From contig NZ_QQBJ01000007.1 in the NCBI RefSeq assembly GCF_003347205.1, forward strand, positions 1 to 64,000: a stretch of DNA of 64,000 nt, written 5' to 3'. Under the pieces are notes generated by a model, which was not told the origin of the DNA, did no database searches, and worked only from the letters and a program-made list of their open reading frames with translations. Shown piece by piece: positions 8,751-17,307 of the stretch; within the stretch, counting starts at the first letter, position 1; each line of letters opens with the position of its first letter. Position numbers and translations under genes: made by a program. The stretch comes from Mycolicibacterium moriokaense (GTDB lineage Bacteria; Actinomycetota; Actinomycetes; Mycobacteriales; Mycobacteriaceae).

Positions 8751-8960
8751 TCACCCGCCGGGAATGCTCCTGATCATCTCGGCGAGTTCGGACCTGCGCG
8801 CCACGCCGGCCTTGCAGCTGGCGCGATAGACGTGACCCTCGACGGTACGCACCGACAGCGACACCGCGTCCGCGATCTGCGGTTGCTCAGACCCTGCGCC
8901 ACCAGAACCGGGCAGCAAGCCGACCGGTTCGTGCCGCCGCGGTCATGGCGCTGCCCCTCC
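8751..8960 (-). pseudogene. Remnant of a LuxR-type helix-turn-helix domain
   Basis: The minus strand encodes a C-terminal LuxR/GerE helix-turn-helix ending at a TGA at 8751-8753: PQIADAVSLSVRTVEG, then HVYRASCKAGVARRSELAEMI. The preceding motif QGLSN lies in another frame, so a frameshift has broken the domain. No ATPase or other LuxR domains remain upstream. The surviving part is close to the C-terminus of the intact LuxR-family regulator at 34524-37130 (SLSVRTVEGHIYQASSKAGV). I read this as a decayed paralogue; the upstream boundary is approximate. Confidence 0.65.
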
Positions 8961-9014
8961 GGCCAACACGGGCGCACCGGCGCCAAGCGCGAACAACAGA
9001 ATCGATTGCTTCAC
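8943..9014 (-). other. Very short ORF resembling an isolated signal peptide
   Basis: A 23-codon ORF starts at a GTG (9014) with GAAGGG a few bases upstream and encodes VKQSILLFALGAGAPVLAGG before a TGA. It looks like a signal peptide without a mature protein. It lies directly before the LuxR remnant and overlaps it, so this may be the beginning of a deleted secreted-protein gene joined to the end of a regulator gene. Confidence 0.3.
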
Positions 9015-9340
9015 AAAAATTCCCTTCGTGGACGACGGCGTCGTGGATAGAAGGGTGCGGGCGTGCGGCGACATCCGTTGCGTGGCCGGACTACCTGATT
9101 TCCCGGCGCCTCTCAGGCGACTACCTACACGGCTACAGCAAGCCCGCCGAAGTCAATTGCGGGCGCGCAAACGTTCACAGTGATTACGCAGTCGCCTGCC
9201 AGATTCAATTGGGCAATTTCTGTTTGCCACACGAATGACATCAAAAGAAATCCGATGGAAACCGGCAACCGGTTTGAACTCCCAGTAAGGCGGGGTAGCC
9301 GGGCGATCATCCAGGAACCATCGCGCGGAAGGCGAACTCC
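9015..9340. other. Intergenic region upstream of the amino-acid permease
   Basis: 326 bases without a credible gene. The half nearest the permease carries a 7-bp inverted repeat at 9259-9275 and a run of GC-rich potential stems up to the ribosome-binding site. It may be a structured leader or an operator region. I could not match it to a known riboswitch. Confidence 0.35.
9259..9275. promoter_or_regulatory. Short palindrome upstream of APC permease
   Basis: AAACCGG-CAA-CCGGTTT is a perfect 7-bp inverted repeat with a three-base spacer, 66 bases before the permease start. The position suits an operator or a leader hairpin. No specific regulator can be named. Confidence 0.3.
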
Positions 9341-11041
9341 ATGACATCTGCAAACGCGTCGCCGCGCGAAGGGGTGAGCACCGAGCACCACTCCAAGGTG
9401 CGCCGTGACATCGGAATGGTCGGCCTGCTGTTTGCCGGCATCGGATCGATCATCGGATCCGGTTGGCTGTTCGGCGCGCTCAACGCGGCGACGATAGCCG
9501 GGCCGGCTGCGGTGTTCTCGTGGGCCATCGGCGCCTTCATGATTCTGCTGATCGGCCTGTGCTTCGCCGAATTGGGATCGATGTTTCCACTGACCGGCGG
9601 AGTGATCCGGTTTCCCCATCTGTCCTTCGGTTCCTTCGCCAGTTACACGATGGGCTGGGTGAACTGGATAGCCGCCGCGGCGGTGGCACCCATCGAGGTC
9701 GAGGGCGCTCTTCAGTACGCCACCAAGTACGCACCGTTCACCAACGAGGCGACTGTCAACGGCGAGACGGTGCACACGCTGACCCCGCTGGGCTACGGCG
9801 TCGCGGTGGTGGCAATGGCCGCATTCGTCTTGATCAACTACTACGGCATCCGATGGTTCGCCCGCGTGAACAACGCCATCGTCTGGTGGAAGCTGGCCAT
9901 CATTCTGCTCGTCATCGCCGCATTTGTGATCACCGCATTCCGCGGTTCGAACTTCACAAGCCAGGGCTTTGCCACCGACGGTCTGCACGGCGTCTTCACG
10001 GCAATCGCCACCGGGGGAATCGTGTTCTCATTCCTTGGGTTTCGGCAGGGCATCGAGTTGGCCGGCGAGTCGTCCAACCCCAAACGCAATGTCCCGCTGG
10101 CGTGTATCGCGTCGATCCTGATCACCGCGGTCATCTACGTGTTGCTGCAGGTGGCCTTCATCGGCGCCGTCGATCCGGCGAGCCTGGCCGACGGCTGGGG
10201 CGGCATCTCGGCCAACCTGGAGAACAGCTTCGGTCCGCTGGCCGCAATCGCGACCTTGATCGGCCTCGGTTGGCTGGCGACTCTGCTCTACATCGACGCG
10301 GTGATCTCGCCCGCCGACACCGGCCTCATCTACACCACGGTGACCGCCCGCATCTCCTACGCGATGGCCCGTAACGGCAACGCCGCCAAGTCGTTGTCAA
10401 AGACCACCCGCAACGGGGTGCCGATGGTCAGCCTGCTGCTCACCTTCGTGGTCGGGCTCATCGTCTTCCTGCCGTTCCCCAGTTGGCAGCAGCTGGTCGG
10501 TTTCATCACTTCGGCGACCGTGCTGTCGTTCGGGTCGGGGCCGCTGGTGCTGGCGGCGATGCGGCGTCAGATTCCGGACCACGAGCGGCCTTTCCGAGTG
10601 CCGTTCGGTGATGTCATTCCCTTCTTGGCGTTCTACTGCTCCAATTTGATTGTTTTCTGGGCGGGTTGGGACACCGACTGGAAGCTGTTCGCCGCGGTGC
10701 TGTTGGGCTTCGTGGTGCTGGCGATCTTCCACTACACGGGCACGGCCGATACCGGGAACCTCGATCTGCGCGCGGGTGCGACGTGGGCGTTGCCGTGGTT
10801 CGTCGGGCTGTTCGTCATCAGCTACCTCGGTGACTATCCCGAACTGGACAAGCACGCGGGCAACACCGGGGTGATCAGCTTCGGCTGGGGCTTCGTCGCG
10901 CTGTTGGCGCTGTCGGCGCTCGTGTTCTGGCTGGCGCTCAAAGTGAGGCTGCCGCACGCGCAGGTCGAGGAGAACATCGTCGAGGCGAAGGTCGAGGCGT
11001 TCGGCGAGGAGCTGGAAATCGGGTCGGGCAGCAGTCACTGA
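9341..11041 (+). CDS. APC-family amino acid permease
   Basis: 566 aa, ATG with GGAAGG upstream. After a short polar N-terminus the first helix shows the APC motif GLLFAGIGSIIGSGWLFG, with the unwound glycine region that binds the substrate amine, and about twelve hydrophobic helices follow. Other APC features are FAELGSMFPLTGG and GFRQGIELAGESSNPKRNVP around residues 230-250. The C-terminus is a charged cytoplasmic tail. It probably imports an amino acid or polyamine by proton or cation symport; the substrate cannot be read from the sequence. Longer than many members (about 450-500 aa), with extra helices at the end. Confidence 0.9.
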   Translation: MTSANASPREGVSTEHHSKVRRDIGMVGLLFAGIGSIIGSGWLFGALNAATIAGPAAVFSWAIGAFMILLIGLCFAELGSMFPLTGGVIRFPHLSFGSFASYTMGWVNWIAAAAVAPIEVEGALQYATKYAPFTNEATVNGETVHTLTPLGYGVAVVAMAAFVLINYYGIRWFARVNNAIVWWKLAIILLVIAAFVITAFRGSNFTSQGFATDGLHGVFTAIATGGIVFSFLGFRQGIELAGESSNPKRNVPLACIASILITAVIYVLLQVAFIGAVDPASLADGWGGISANLENSFGPLAAIATLIGLGWLATLLYIDAVISPADTGLIYTTVTARISYAMARNGNAAKSLSKTTRNGVPMVSLLLTFVVGLIVFLPFPSWQQLVGFITSATVLSFGSGPLVLAAMRRQIPDHERPFRVPFGDVIPFLAFYCSNLIVFWAGWDTDWKLFAAVLLGFVVLAIFHYTGTADTGNLDLRAGATWALPWFVGLFVISYLGDYPELDKHAGNTGVISFGWGFVALLALSALVFWLALKVRLPHAQVEENIVEAKVEAFGEELEIGSGSSH

Positions 11042-11058
11042 ACTCGCTTCGAGCGCCC

Positions 11059-11343
11059 CTACGCAGTCCAGATCGGACGATAGCCGGTCGCGGGGTAACG
11101 AACCCGGCGCACGTGGGTACGCCGACGGGACGCGAGGTCCTGCTCGGCGAACTGCTCAGCGAGGTGCGCGACGATCCACGCGCAGGCGCACACGGCCAGC
11201 GCAGACCCGATCTGCAACGGCGAGCCGACCAGCATGGCGGCCAGGGCAAGGGTGCCGGAAACGAACGCAACAGCAATTGCGCACCGGTGAACTCTTGCCA
11301 CATATCGATTTCTCGTCTGCTCACGATGACCGGGCGCTGCCAT
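11059..11343 (-). CDS. Small membrane protein, two predicted helices
   Basis: 94 aa from the ATG at 11343 with an AAAGGAG ribosome-binding site about eight bases upstream. A basic N-terminus (GHREQTRNRYVARVHR) is followed by two hydrophobic stretches (AIAVAFVSGTLALAAML and IGSALAVCACAWIVAHL) and a basic tail. This resembles short uncharacterised mycobacterial membrane proteins. It is convergent with the permease gene (17-base gap). Confidence 0.6.
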   Translation of the reverse strand: MAAPGHREQTRNRYVARVHRCAIAVAFVSGTLALAAMLVGSPLQIGSALAVCACAWIVAHLAEQFAEQDLASRRRTHVRRVRYPATGYRPIWTA

Positions 11344-11698
11344 TTCCTGCTCCTTTCATTTCCTGGTTCCTGCATTCCCAACGCCCATCACGGTTAAACA
11401 ACAATGATGTAATTCACAGGTCGAACACGGCGTTCGGCGCCCCGCCGAGGCTTCGCTGCGGGTTCGCGAGGGCCACGCAGGCTGGATTTCGGCTTCGTGA
11501 CTGTGCAGAATTCGTCGCTCTTGTGAAGAAAAGCGTCAAAAGTTGCACAGTCACCACGTCTTTGAGGCTTTGGGCATCGGCCTGATTCAAAATTGCGGTC
11601 GCGTCACCAAGCGATTCCGAATCACTGCGATCGCCGCCAAATCAGCAGCCGCCGCGCTAGCGTGAGCATTCCGTGCTACGCCGAAACGGGAGGCAACC
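11344..11698. other. Intergenic region between small membrane gene and glutamine transporter
   Basis: 355 bases with several frameshifting short ORFs but no gene I can support. It contains a perfect 11-bp inverted repeat (11497-11554), described separately, and must hold the promoter of the ABC transporter operon. Confidence 0.4.
11497..11554. repeat. 11-bp inverted repeat upstream of glutamine transporter operon
   Basis: GTGACTGTGCA (11497-11507) is matched exactly by TGCACAGTCAC (11544-11554), with 36 bases between the arms. This could be a pair of operator half-sites, a long-loop hairpin, or a degraded element end. It lies about 145 bases before the transporter start. Confidence 0.4.
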
Positions 11699-13177
11699 AT
11701 GCGAGCCGAACGGTCACACCGCATCGACACCGCGAGGCAGCGATGGTCACCAGGGCGGTTCGTGGGCCTGCTCGTCGCGCTGCTGGTCGGCCTGCTGGGC
11801 GCCGGGGTGCTGACGTCGGGCACCGCGTCCGCCGACGGCGAGGACTACCTGATCGCCACTGACATCACCTTCGCGCCGTTCGAATTCCAGAACGAGAGCG
11901 GCGATTTCGTCGGCATCGACATCGATCTGATCAACCAGATCGCCAAGGACCAGAATTTCAACGTCACCATCAAGCCCCTGGGCTTCGACGCGGCGTTGCA
12001 GGCCGTGCAGGCCAATCAGGCCGACGGCGTGATCGCGGGCATGTCGATCACCGACGAACGCAAGAAGGTGTTCGACTTCTCCGAGCCCTACTTCGAATCC
12101 GGTGTCCAGATGGCGGTATTGGACACCAACAACGACATCAAGTCCTACGACGATCTGCGCGGCAAGCGAGTCGCGGTGAAGAACGGCACCGAGGGCGCGG
12201 ACTTCGCCGAGTCGATCAAGGGCAAGTACGGTTTCAACACCGTCTACTTCGCCGACTCCGCATCGATGTACGACGAAGTGCGCACCGGGAATTCGCAGGC
12301 GATCTTCGACGATTACCCCGTGCTTCAGTACGGCATCGCGCAGGGCAACGGCTTCAAGACCGTGACGCCCAAGGAGAAGGGCTCCAGCTACGGCTTCGCG
12401 GTCAACAAGGGCCACAACGCCGAACTGCTGCAGAAGTTCAACGCGGGGCTGAACAACCTCAAGGAGTCCGGCCGCTACGACGAGATCATCAACAGCTATC
12501 TGGGCGCAGGCGCCGCCGACAACGACACGTCGCTGCTCGGACTGTTGAAGAGCACGTTCCCGTTGTTGATGGTCGGCTTGAAGATGACCCTCATCCTGAC
12601 GATCGTCTCGATTGCGATCGCGCTGGTGCTGGGTATCATCTTCGGCTTGATGCGGGTCTCGCGCGCCATCTGGTTGCGCGCCATCGGGACCACCTATGTC
12701 GACATCTTCCGTGGCACACCCCTGCTGGTGCAGGCGTTCTTCATCTACTTCGGCATCCCCGCGGCGCTCGGATTCCAGATGTCGGCGCTGACGGCGGGCA
12801 TCATCACGCTCTCGCTGAACGCGGGGGCGTACATGACCGAGATCGTGCGCGGCGGCATCCAGTCGGTGGACAAGGGGCAGATGGAGGCCGCCCGCAGCCT
12901 GGGCATCGGCTACCTGCCGACGATGCGTAAAGTCATTCTGCCGCAGGCGATCCGGACCATGATCCCGTCCTACATCAACCAGTTCGTCATCACGTTGAAG
13001 GACACCTCGATCCTGTCGGTGATCGGCATCGCGGAGCTGACCCAGACGGGGCGCATCATCATCGCGCGCAACTTCCAGTCGTTCAACATGTGGCTGATCA
13101 TCGGCGTCATCTACTTCATCGTCATCATGGCGCTCACCAAACTCTCGGATCGACTGGAGAAGAGGCTCGTGAAATGA
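11699..13177 (+). CDS. Glutamine-type amino acid ABC transporter, fused substrate-binding protein and permease
   Basis: 492 aa, ATG with GGGAGG upstream. Residues about 20-42 are a signal anchor. Residues about 48-270 form a periplasmic-type polar amino-acid binding domain ([49 protein letters not shown]-like SEPYFESG). Residues about 285-490 are a His/Glu/Gln-family permease with about five helices and the EAA coupling loop ([26 protein letters not shown]). Such GlnH-GlnP fusions are known in Gram-positive bacteria. Its stop overlaps the ATPase gene by four bases, so both form one importer. Confidence 0.93.
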   Translation: MRAERSHRIDTARQRWSPGRFVGLLVALLVGLLGAGVLTSGTASADGEDYLIATDITFAPFEFQNESGDFVGIDIDLINQIAKDQNFNVTIKPLGFDAALQAVQANQADGVIAGMSITDERKKVFDFSEPYFESGVQMAVLDTNNDIKSYDDLRGKRVAVKNGTEGADFAESIKGKYGFNTVYFADSASMYDEVRTGNSQAIFDDYPVLQYGIAQGNGFKTVTPKEKGSSYGFAVNKGHNAELLQKFNAGLNNLKESGRYDEIINSYLGAGAADNDTSLLGLLKSTFPLLMVGLKMTLILTIVSIAIALVLGIIFGLMRVSRAIWLRAIGTTYVDIFRGTPLLVQAFFIYFGIPAALGFQMSALTAGIITLSLNAGAYMTEIVRGGIQSVDKGQMEAARSLGIGYLPTMRKVILPQAIRTMIPSYINQFVITLKDTSILSVIGIAELTQTGRIIIARNFQSFNMWLIIGVIYFIVIMALTKLSDRLEKRLVK

Positions 13178-13947
13178 CCCAGCTGGTACCAGAATCCGCC
13201 GCATCCGGGGCCGAAGGCAGCGTCAAGATCCGGATCGAGGGGCTGAAGAAGGCATTCGGCGACCTGGTGGTGCTCGACGGCATCGACACCACCGTCAGCC
13301 AGGGCGAGGTGGTCTGCGTCATCGGGCCGTCCGGATCGGGCAAGTCGACGTTCCTGCGCTGCCTCAACAAACTCGAGGACATCACCGGCGGCAAGGTCGT
13401 CGTCGACGAGTTCGACCTCACCGACCCCAAGATCGACCTGGACAAGGTCCGCCAGCACATCGGGATGGTCTTCCAGCACTTCAACCTGTTTCCGCACATG
13501 ACGGTGATCGACAACATCACCCTGGCACCGCTGATGACCAAGAAGATGGACAAAGCCGCCGCCGAGAAGAAGGCGATGGAATTGCTGGGTCAGGTCGGGC
13601 TGGCGGAGAAGGCTCAGGTCAAGCCCGCCACGCTGTCCGGCGGCCAGAAGCAACGTGTGGCGATCGCCCGGGCACTCGCCATGAACCCCGACATCATGCT
13701 GTTCGACGAGGCCACCAGCGCGCTGGACCCCGAGATGGTCGGCGACGTGCTGCAGGTGCTGCGGGATCTCGCCGAAGGCGGAATGACGATGGTGGTGGTC
13801 ACCCACGAGATGGGCTTCGCCCGCGAGGTGGCCTCCCGGGTCATCTTCATGGCCGACGGCAACATCGTCGAGGACGATGCTCCTGCGGAGATCTTCGACA
13901 AACCCAAACACCCTCGGCTGCAGGAGTTTCTGTCCAAGGTGCTGTAG
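13174..13947 (+). CDS. glnQ: Amino acid ABC transporter ATP-binding protein (GlnQ-like)
   Basis: 257 aa, ATG within ATGA overlapping the stop of the permease. All ABC motifs are present: Walker [10 protein letters not shown] (about residue 50), Q-loop region [13 protein letters not shown], signature [15 protein letters not shown], Walker [14 protein letters not shown] and the switch histidine in VVTHEMGFA. These match the polar amino acid (Gln/Glu/His) uptake subfamily. It energises the fused binding protein-permease encoded just upstream. The next gene is 141 bases away past a hairpin, so the operon probably ends here. Confidence 0.95.
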   Translation: MTQLVPESAASGAEGSVKIRIEGLKKAFGDLVVLDGIDTTVSQGEVVCVIGPSGSGKSTFLRCLNKLEDITGGKVVVDEFDLTDPKIDLDKVRQHIGMVFQHFNLFPHMTVIDNITLAPLMTKKMDKAAAEKKAMELLGQVGLAEKAQVKPATLSGGQKQRVAIARALAMNPDIMLFDEATSALDPEMVGDVLQVLRDLAEGGMTMVVVTHEMGFAREVASRVIFMADGNIVEDDAPAEIFDKPKHPRLQEFLSKVL

Positions 13948-13979
13948 CGGACAGTGCCCGACGTCACTGATTCGCCGAT

Positions 13980-14003
13980 TCCGGCAAGCCGCCAATTGCC
14001 GGA
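13980..14003 (+). terminator. Possible hairpin terminator after glnQ
   Basis: TCCGGCAA and TTGCCGGA form a perfect 8-bp stem around an eight-base loop, starting 33 bases after the glnQ stop. There is no strong T-tract, as is often the case for mycobacterial hairpins, so termination is plausible but not certain. Confidence 0.4.
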
Positions 14004-14088
14004 GCGGTAAATTTGGGTTGTCCTTTGAGCAACGGACCCACCGACCCGCTCGGCGGTGAACGGGCGATGGCTCCAAAGGAGTGATGCG

Positions 14089-15000
14089 GTGTTCACCACC
14101 CGCACAACCGACTCGGGCGCGCCGGGTAAGGCAGCGGCGTCGGAAAAGTCGGCTCGATCGAGACGGCGATCGAGGGCGTGGTGGGTCTTCGGCTCGGCGG
14201 TCGCTGTCGCCGCCATCGGTCTGATCATCGTCACGGCGGTCAGCTTCAAGGCCGGTAACCATGCTGTGACAGCGTCTGGGAACGCAGAGTTACACGACGG
14301 AATCCGGGTGTATGCGAAAGTGCTCAAGTTGATGCCCGCCGAGGGCCACATGGTGATCGAGATGGCCTTCCAGCCCGTCGGAAGTTATGAAGAGGGTGAG
14401 CACTTTCTGGCACGGCCGGTGCGCGTCGAGGCGACGGGCGGCGCCGACGCCCTCGACCTCAGGTTCGACAGGGGAGCGGTGATGGCGCCCGCGAACCTGC
14501 ACGCCGCGCTCGGCAACGGCGATATCAGCGACTACCCGTTCGACAGCTACCAAACCATCGTCCACGTGCATGTCATGACCGCCGACGGTGCCGCCGTGCC
14601 GTCGGTGTTGTTCGCCGAGGCGTTGGTGCACGGCTACCGGGTGACGCTCGTCGAGCCGCAGTCGCAACCGAACGGAAGCAACGAAATGACGATCGAGATC
14701 AAACGGGCGCCCGCAACGCTGGTGTTCGCGCTGTTCGTCATGTTCCTGATGTGGGCGCTGACCGTCCTCTCGCTTGCCCTCGCGGTCAAGGAGATTCGCA
14801 GCGGCCGAAGAGTCGACGTTGAATTGATCGCACTGTTCGGCGTGCTGTTGTTCGCGTTTCCCGCCGTGCGCACCACCGTCCCGAACGCACCGGAACTCGG
14901 GGTACTCGGCGACTTCCTCGCGTACTTCTGGTGCGAGATCGCGCTGGGTCTTGGCCTCGTCGCGCTGCTGGCGACCAATGTGTTCCGAAGACCGAACTGA
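14089..15000 (+). CDS. DUF4436 family membrane protein
   Basis: 303 aa from the GTG at 14089, chosen because AAAGGAG lies seven bases upstream. One N-terminal helix (WWVFGSAVAVAAIGLIIVTAV) is followed by an extracytoplasmic domain of about 150 residues (YPFDSYQTIVHVHVM is characteristic), then three or four C-terminal helices (TLVFALFVMFLMWALTVLSLALAV; VELIALFGVLLFAFPAV; CEIALGLGLVALLATNVF). This layout fits the uncharacterised actinobacterial DUF4436 family. Role unknown. The methyltransferase gene follows after nine bases and may be co-transcribed. Confidence 0.75.
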   Translation: MFTTRTTDSGAPGKAAASEKSARSRRRSRAWWVFGSAVAVAAIGLIIVTAVSFKAGNHAVTASGNAELHDGIRVYAKVLKLMPAEGHMVIEMAFQPVGSYEEGEHFLARPVRVEATGGADALDLRFDRGAVMAPANLHAALGNGDISDYPFDSYQTIVHVHVMTADGAAVPSVLFAEALVHGYRVTLVEPQSQPNGSNEMTIEIKRAPATLVFALFVMFLMWALTVLSLALAVKEIRSGRRVDVELIALFGVLLFAFPAVRTTVPNAPELGVLGDFLAYFWCEIALGLGLVALLATNVFRRPN

Positions 15001-15009
15001 GTAGCGTCG

Positions 15010-15654
15010 ATGAGCCGGCAGGGGACGGGCCATGCGGGTGAACCGTCTGACAAGCAGGCGTTCACGGCGCGGTTCGACCGGTGGTATTCGCGGCTGGCCC
15101 GGCCCTACGACATCGCGGTCAAGCTGCTGCCGGGGTGGCGGCGGTGGCTGAGCACAGCGCTGCCGCACATCCGCGGGCCCTGCGTGCTCGAAGTCTCCTT
15201 CGGCACCGGGTGGCTGCTGACCCGCTATGCCGACGGCTTCGACAGCCACGGCGTCGACCTCAACGAGCGCATGGTGGCCGTCGCGCGGCGCAACCTCGAC
15301 CGGGCGGGCACCCACGCCGAACTGCTGCGGGCCAACGTCGAAAAGCTGCCTTACCCCGACGACTCCTTCGACACCGTGGTCAACACGATGGCCTTCAGCG
15401 GCTATCCCGACGCCGACCGGGCGATGTCGGAGCTTCGGCGGGTGCTTCGCCCGGGCGGGCGCATCGTGATGGTGGATATCGGCTATCCGCGGGACGGCAA
15501 CCGGATCGGCCGCGCGCTGGTCGAGGCCTGGAAACGTACCGGCGACGTGATCCGGGACATGCCGGCGCTTTTCGAACGCTTCGGCTTCGACGTTCGACAG
15601 GTTTCGGTCGGCGGGTTCGACAGCGTCCACCTCTACGTGGCGACCAAGCGCTGA
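15010..15654 (+). CDS. Class I SAM-dependent methyltransferase
   Basis: 214 aa. The fold begins after a short variable N-terminus: motif I is LEVSFGTGW (the usual E/DxGxGxG slightly altered to SFGTG), then an acidic end of strand 2 in HGVDLNERM, motif II-like LPYPDDSFDTVV, and motif III LRPGGRIVMVDIG. This is a Methyltransf_11/UbiE-like enzyme whose substrate cannot be predicted. It may be co-transcribed with the DUF4436 gene (nine-base gap). The 134-base gap after it argues against membership in the ATP-grasp operon, though that is not excluded. Confidence 0.8.
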   Translation: MSRQGTGHAGEPSDKQAFTARFDRWYSRLARPYDIAVKLLPGWRRWLSTALPHIRGPCVLEVSFGTGWLLTRYADGFDSHGVDLNERMVAVARRNLDRAGTHAELLRANVEKLPYPDDSFDTVVNTMAFSGYPDADRAMSELRRVLRPGGRIVMVDIGYPRDGNRIGRALVEAWKRTGDVIRDMPALFERFGFDVRQVSVGGFDSVHLYVATKR

Positions 15655-15788
15655 GCGCAGTCGCCCTCTGGGATGGGTGTCGAGCGTCCCGGCGCTTGCC
15701 CCACGGATAGGAAAGACTTCCCCGACGTAGGCCGAATCTGGCTTCTCGGAGATTACGCGGCCACCGCCCGATCACGACTATTTCCGTC

Positions 15789-17306
15789 ATGGCCACCAAC
15801 CGCCAACTGCAGAAGACCACGACCGGTCTTGCGCTCGTTGATTCAGCAAGCGCTGCGCGCATCGCGCTGGTCGGCGTCGGTGTCGGCGGCACGCTCACCG
15901 TCAGCCGGCTGGCCGAGCAGGCCGACGCCTCGTGGCGTGGCATCACTCTGGACATCGTCGACCGACCTGAAAGCCTCGGCCGCGGTACGGCCTTCGGTAG
16001 CGATATAGCCGCCGCGGCGGTCAACACATCCCAGCAACGGCTCGATGCGCTTTCTCCATCCCTGCACCCGTTTCGCTCCTGGATGGAGGAGTTCGGAGGC
16101 CAGTGGACAAATCTTGACCACACGCCGATGTCGCGTTCAGTTTTCGGCGACTACCTGGCGGCGACCCTGGCCAAGGCGATCGACCGGCTACGCGGCCACG
16201 GGGTCCGAGTCCGTTTTTATCCAATGCACGCCATGTCGGTCCGGCCGGGGGCCAATGGGATTGCCGTGCTCGGCGACGGCGCCGAACTGTCGGCCGCCGA
16301 CGTCGCCGTCATCGCTCCTGGAGTCTGGTCTCCTCCCGCTCCCGCGACATCTCGCGATGTCGTTGCCGCCTACCCGCTCAGCAGCCTTCAGACCCGCCTC
16401 GGGGGGCGGCGATCGGTCGCCGTTCTCGGCAGCGGTCTCACCGCGGTGGATGTAGCCTGTGCTCTCGACGATGGGCAGACGCGAGTGCACCTGCTTTCGC
16501 GAAGCGGCACCCTGCCCAGAGTTCAGGTCGAGGCGGCCCACAACTATGACAAACCAAAGCATCTCACCGAAGATGCGGTGGTATCCCATGCGGCGTGGAG
16601 CAATCTGACAGCGGAGTCGGTGCTCGCAATGCTGGACCGCGAACTCGATCGTTTCGGGTTCTCCAGGTCCGAGGTGTTCGCCGAAGACGCCCACGCCGAC
16701 CACTGGTCCGACCCTCTCGCCGATCCGGCCGACCTCGCCTGCTACCACACCCTCAGTGCCACCAACAACGCGCTCAACACCGCGTTCGCTCTGCTCAGTG
16801 ACGCGGAGCGCGTCTTGCTCCGTGATTCGCTGGGCGCCAAATGGTTTCGATATCGGGTCAGGGTCCCACTGAGCCGGTGGCGCGGACTTCGGGACATGCA
16901 GGCCGATGGGCGTCTGGTGCTCCATGGCGGTGTGGACGCCCGCGAAGGCGGACTCGACGACGTCCTCAACGCTCTGGGGGCTGAGCACCTGATCCCTGCG
17001 CTCGGTCAATCGTCCAGGCTCGCAGACGGACCCGAACTGGTCGCCGACCTGGCCGCCTCCGGCCTCGTCCGGGTCGACGACACGGGTCAAGGTCTGGTCG
17101 ATCCGGCCACCTGCCGGGCGTTGTCACCCGGAGGGGAGCCGCGCGACGATCTGCTGCTGGTCGGGCAGGTGTCAGCGGGCAGCTACTTCACCGTCTCCGC
17201 ACTCGACGTCATCGCCGGACAGGCACACCGGGCGGCTCAAACGATCGCGGATTCCATCAACACCCGAACACACCGCCCGGTGCCGGCGGCCGGAAAGGCG
17301 GCCTGA
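15789..17306 (+). CDS. FAD/NAD(P)-binding flavoprotein (NAD_binding_9-like), first gene of ATP-grasp cluster
   Basis: 505 aa. An N-terminal dinucleotide fold (IALVGVGVGGTLTVSRL, about residues 25-42) is followed by the family-typical GRGTAFGSD about 30 residues later, and a second nucleotide site SVAVLGSGLTAVDVACAL appears near residues 208-225. This two-site layout fits PF13454-type proteins, distantly related to flavin N-monooxygenases. It could oxidise an amine or thiol of a precursor, but the reaction is unknown. There is no strong ribosome-binding site before the ATG, so the start could differ. The stop lies one base before the next start. Confidence 0.75.
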   Translation: MATNRQLQKTTTGLALVDSASAARIALVGVGVGGTLTVSRLAEQADASWRGITLDIVDRPESLGRGTAFGSDIAAAAVNTSQQRLDALSPSLHPFRSWMEEFGGQWTNLDHTPMSRSVFGDYLAATLAKAIDRLRGHGVRVRFYPMHAMSVRPGANGIAVLGDGAELSAADVAVIAPGVWSPPAPATSRDVVAAYPLSSLQTRLGGRRSVAVLGSGLTAVDVACALDDGQTRVHLLSRSGTLPRVQVEAAHNYDKPKHLTEDAVVSHAAWSNLTAESVLAMLDRELDRFGFSRSEVFAEDAHADHWSDPLADPADLACYHTLSATNNALNTAFALLSDAERVLLRDSLGAKWFRYRVRVPLSRWRGLRDMQADGRLVLHGGVDAREGGLDDVLNALGAEHLIPALGQSSRLADGPELVADLAASGLVRVDDTGQGLVDPATCRALSPGGEPRDDLLLVGQVSAGSYFTVSALDVIAGQAHRAAQTIADSINTRTHRPVPAAGKAA

Positions 17307-17307
17307 C

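Noticed and set aside
9259-9340. Possible riboswitch before the APC permease
   Set aside because: A palindrome and the GGCAACC-like sequence recall SAM-type switches, but the required core elements are not present in order. Kept only as a short palindrome.
11747-13204. 485-codon minus-strand ORF
   Set aside because: Antisense to the glutamine transporter fusion; Asp/His/Arg-biased composition and no motif. The plus-strand product has complete transporter motifs.
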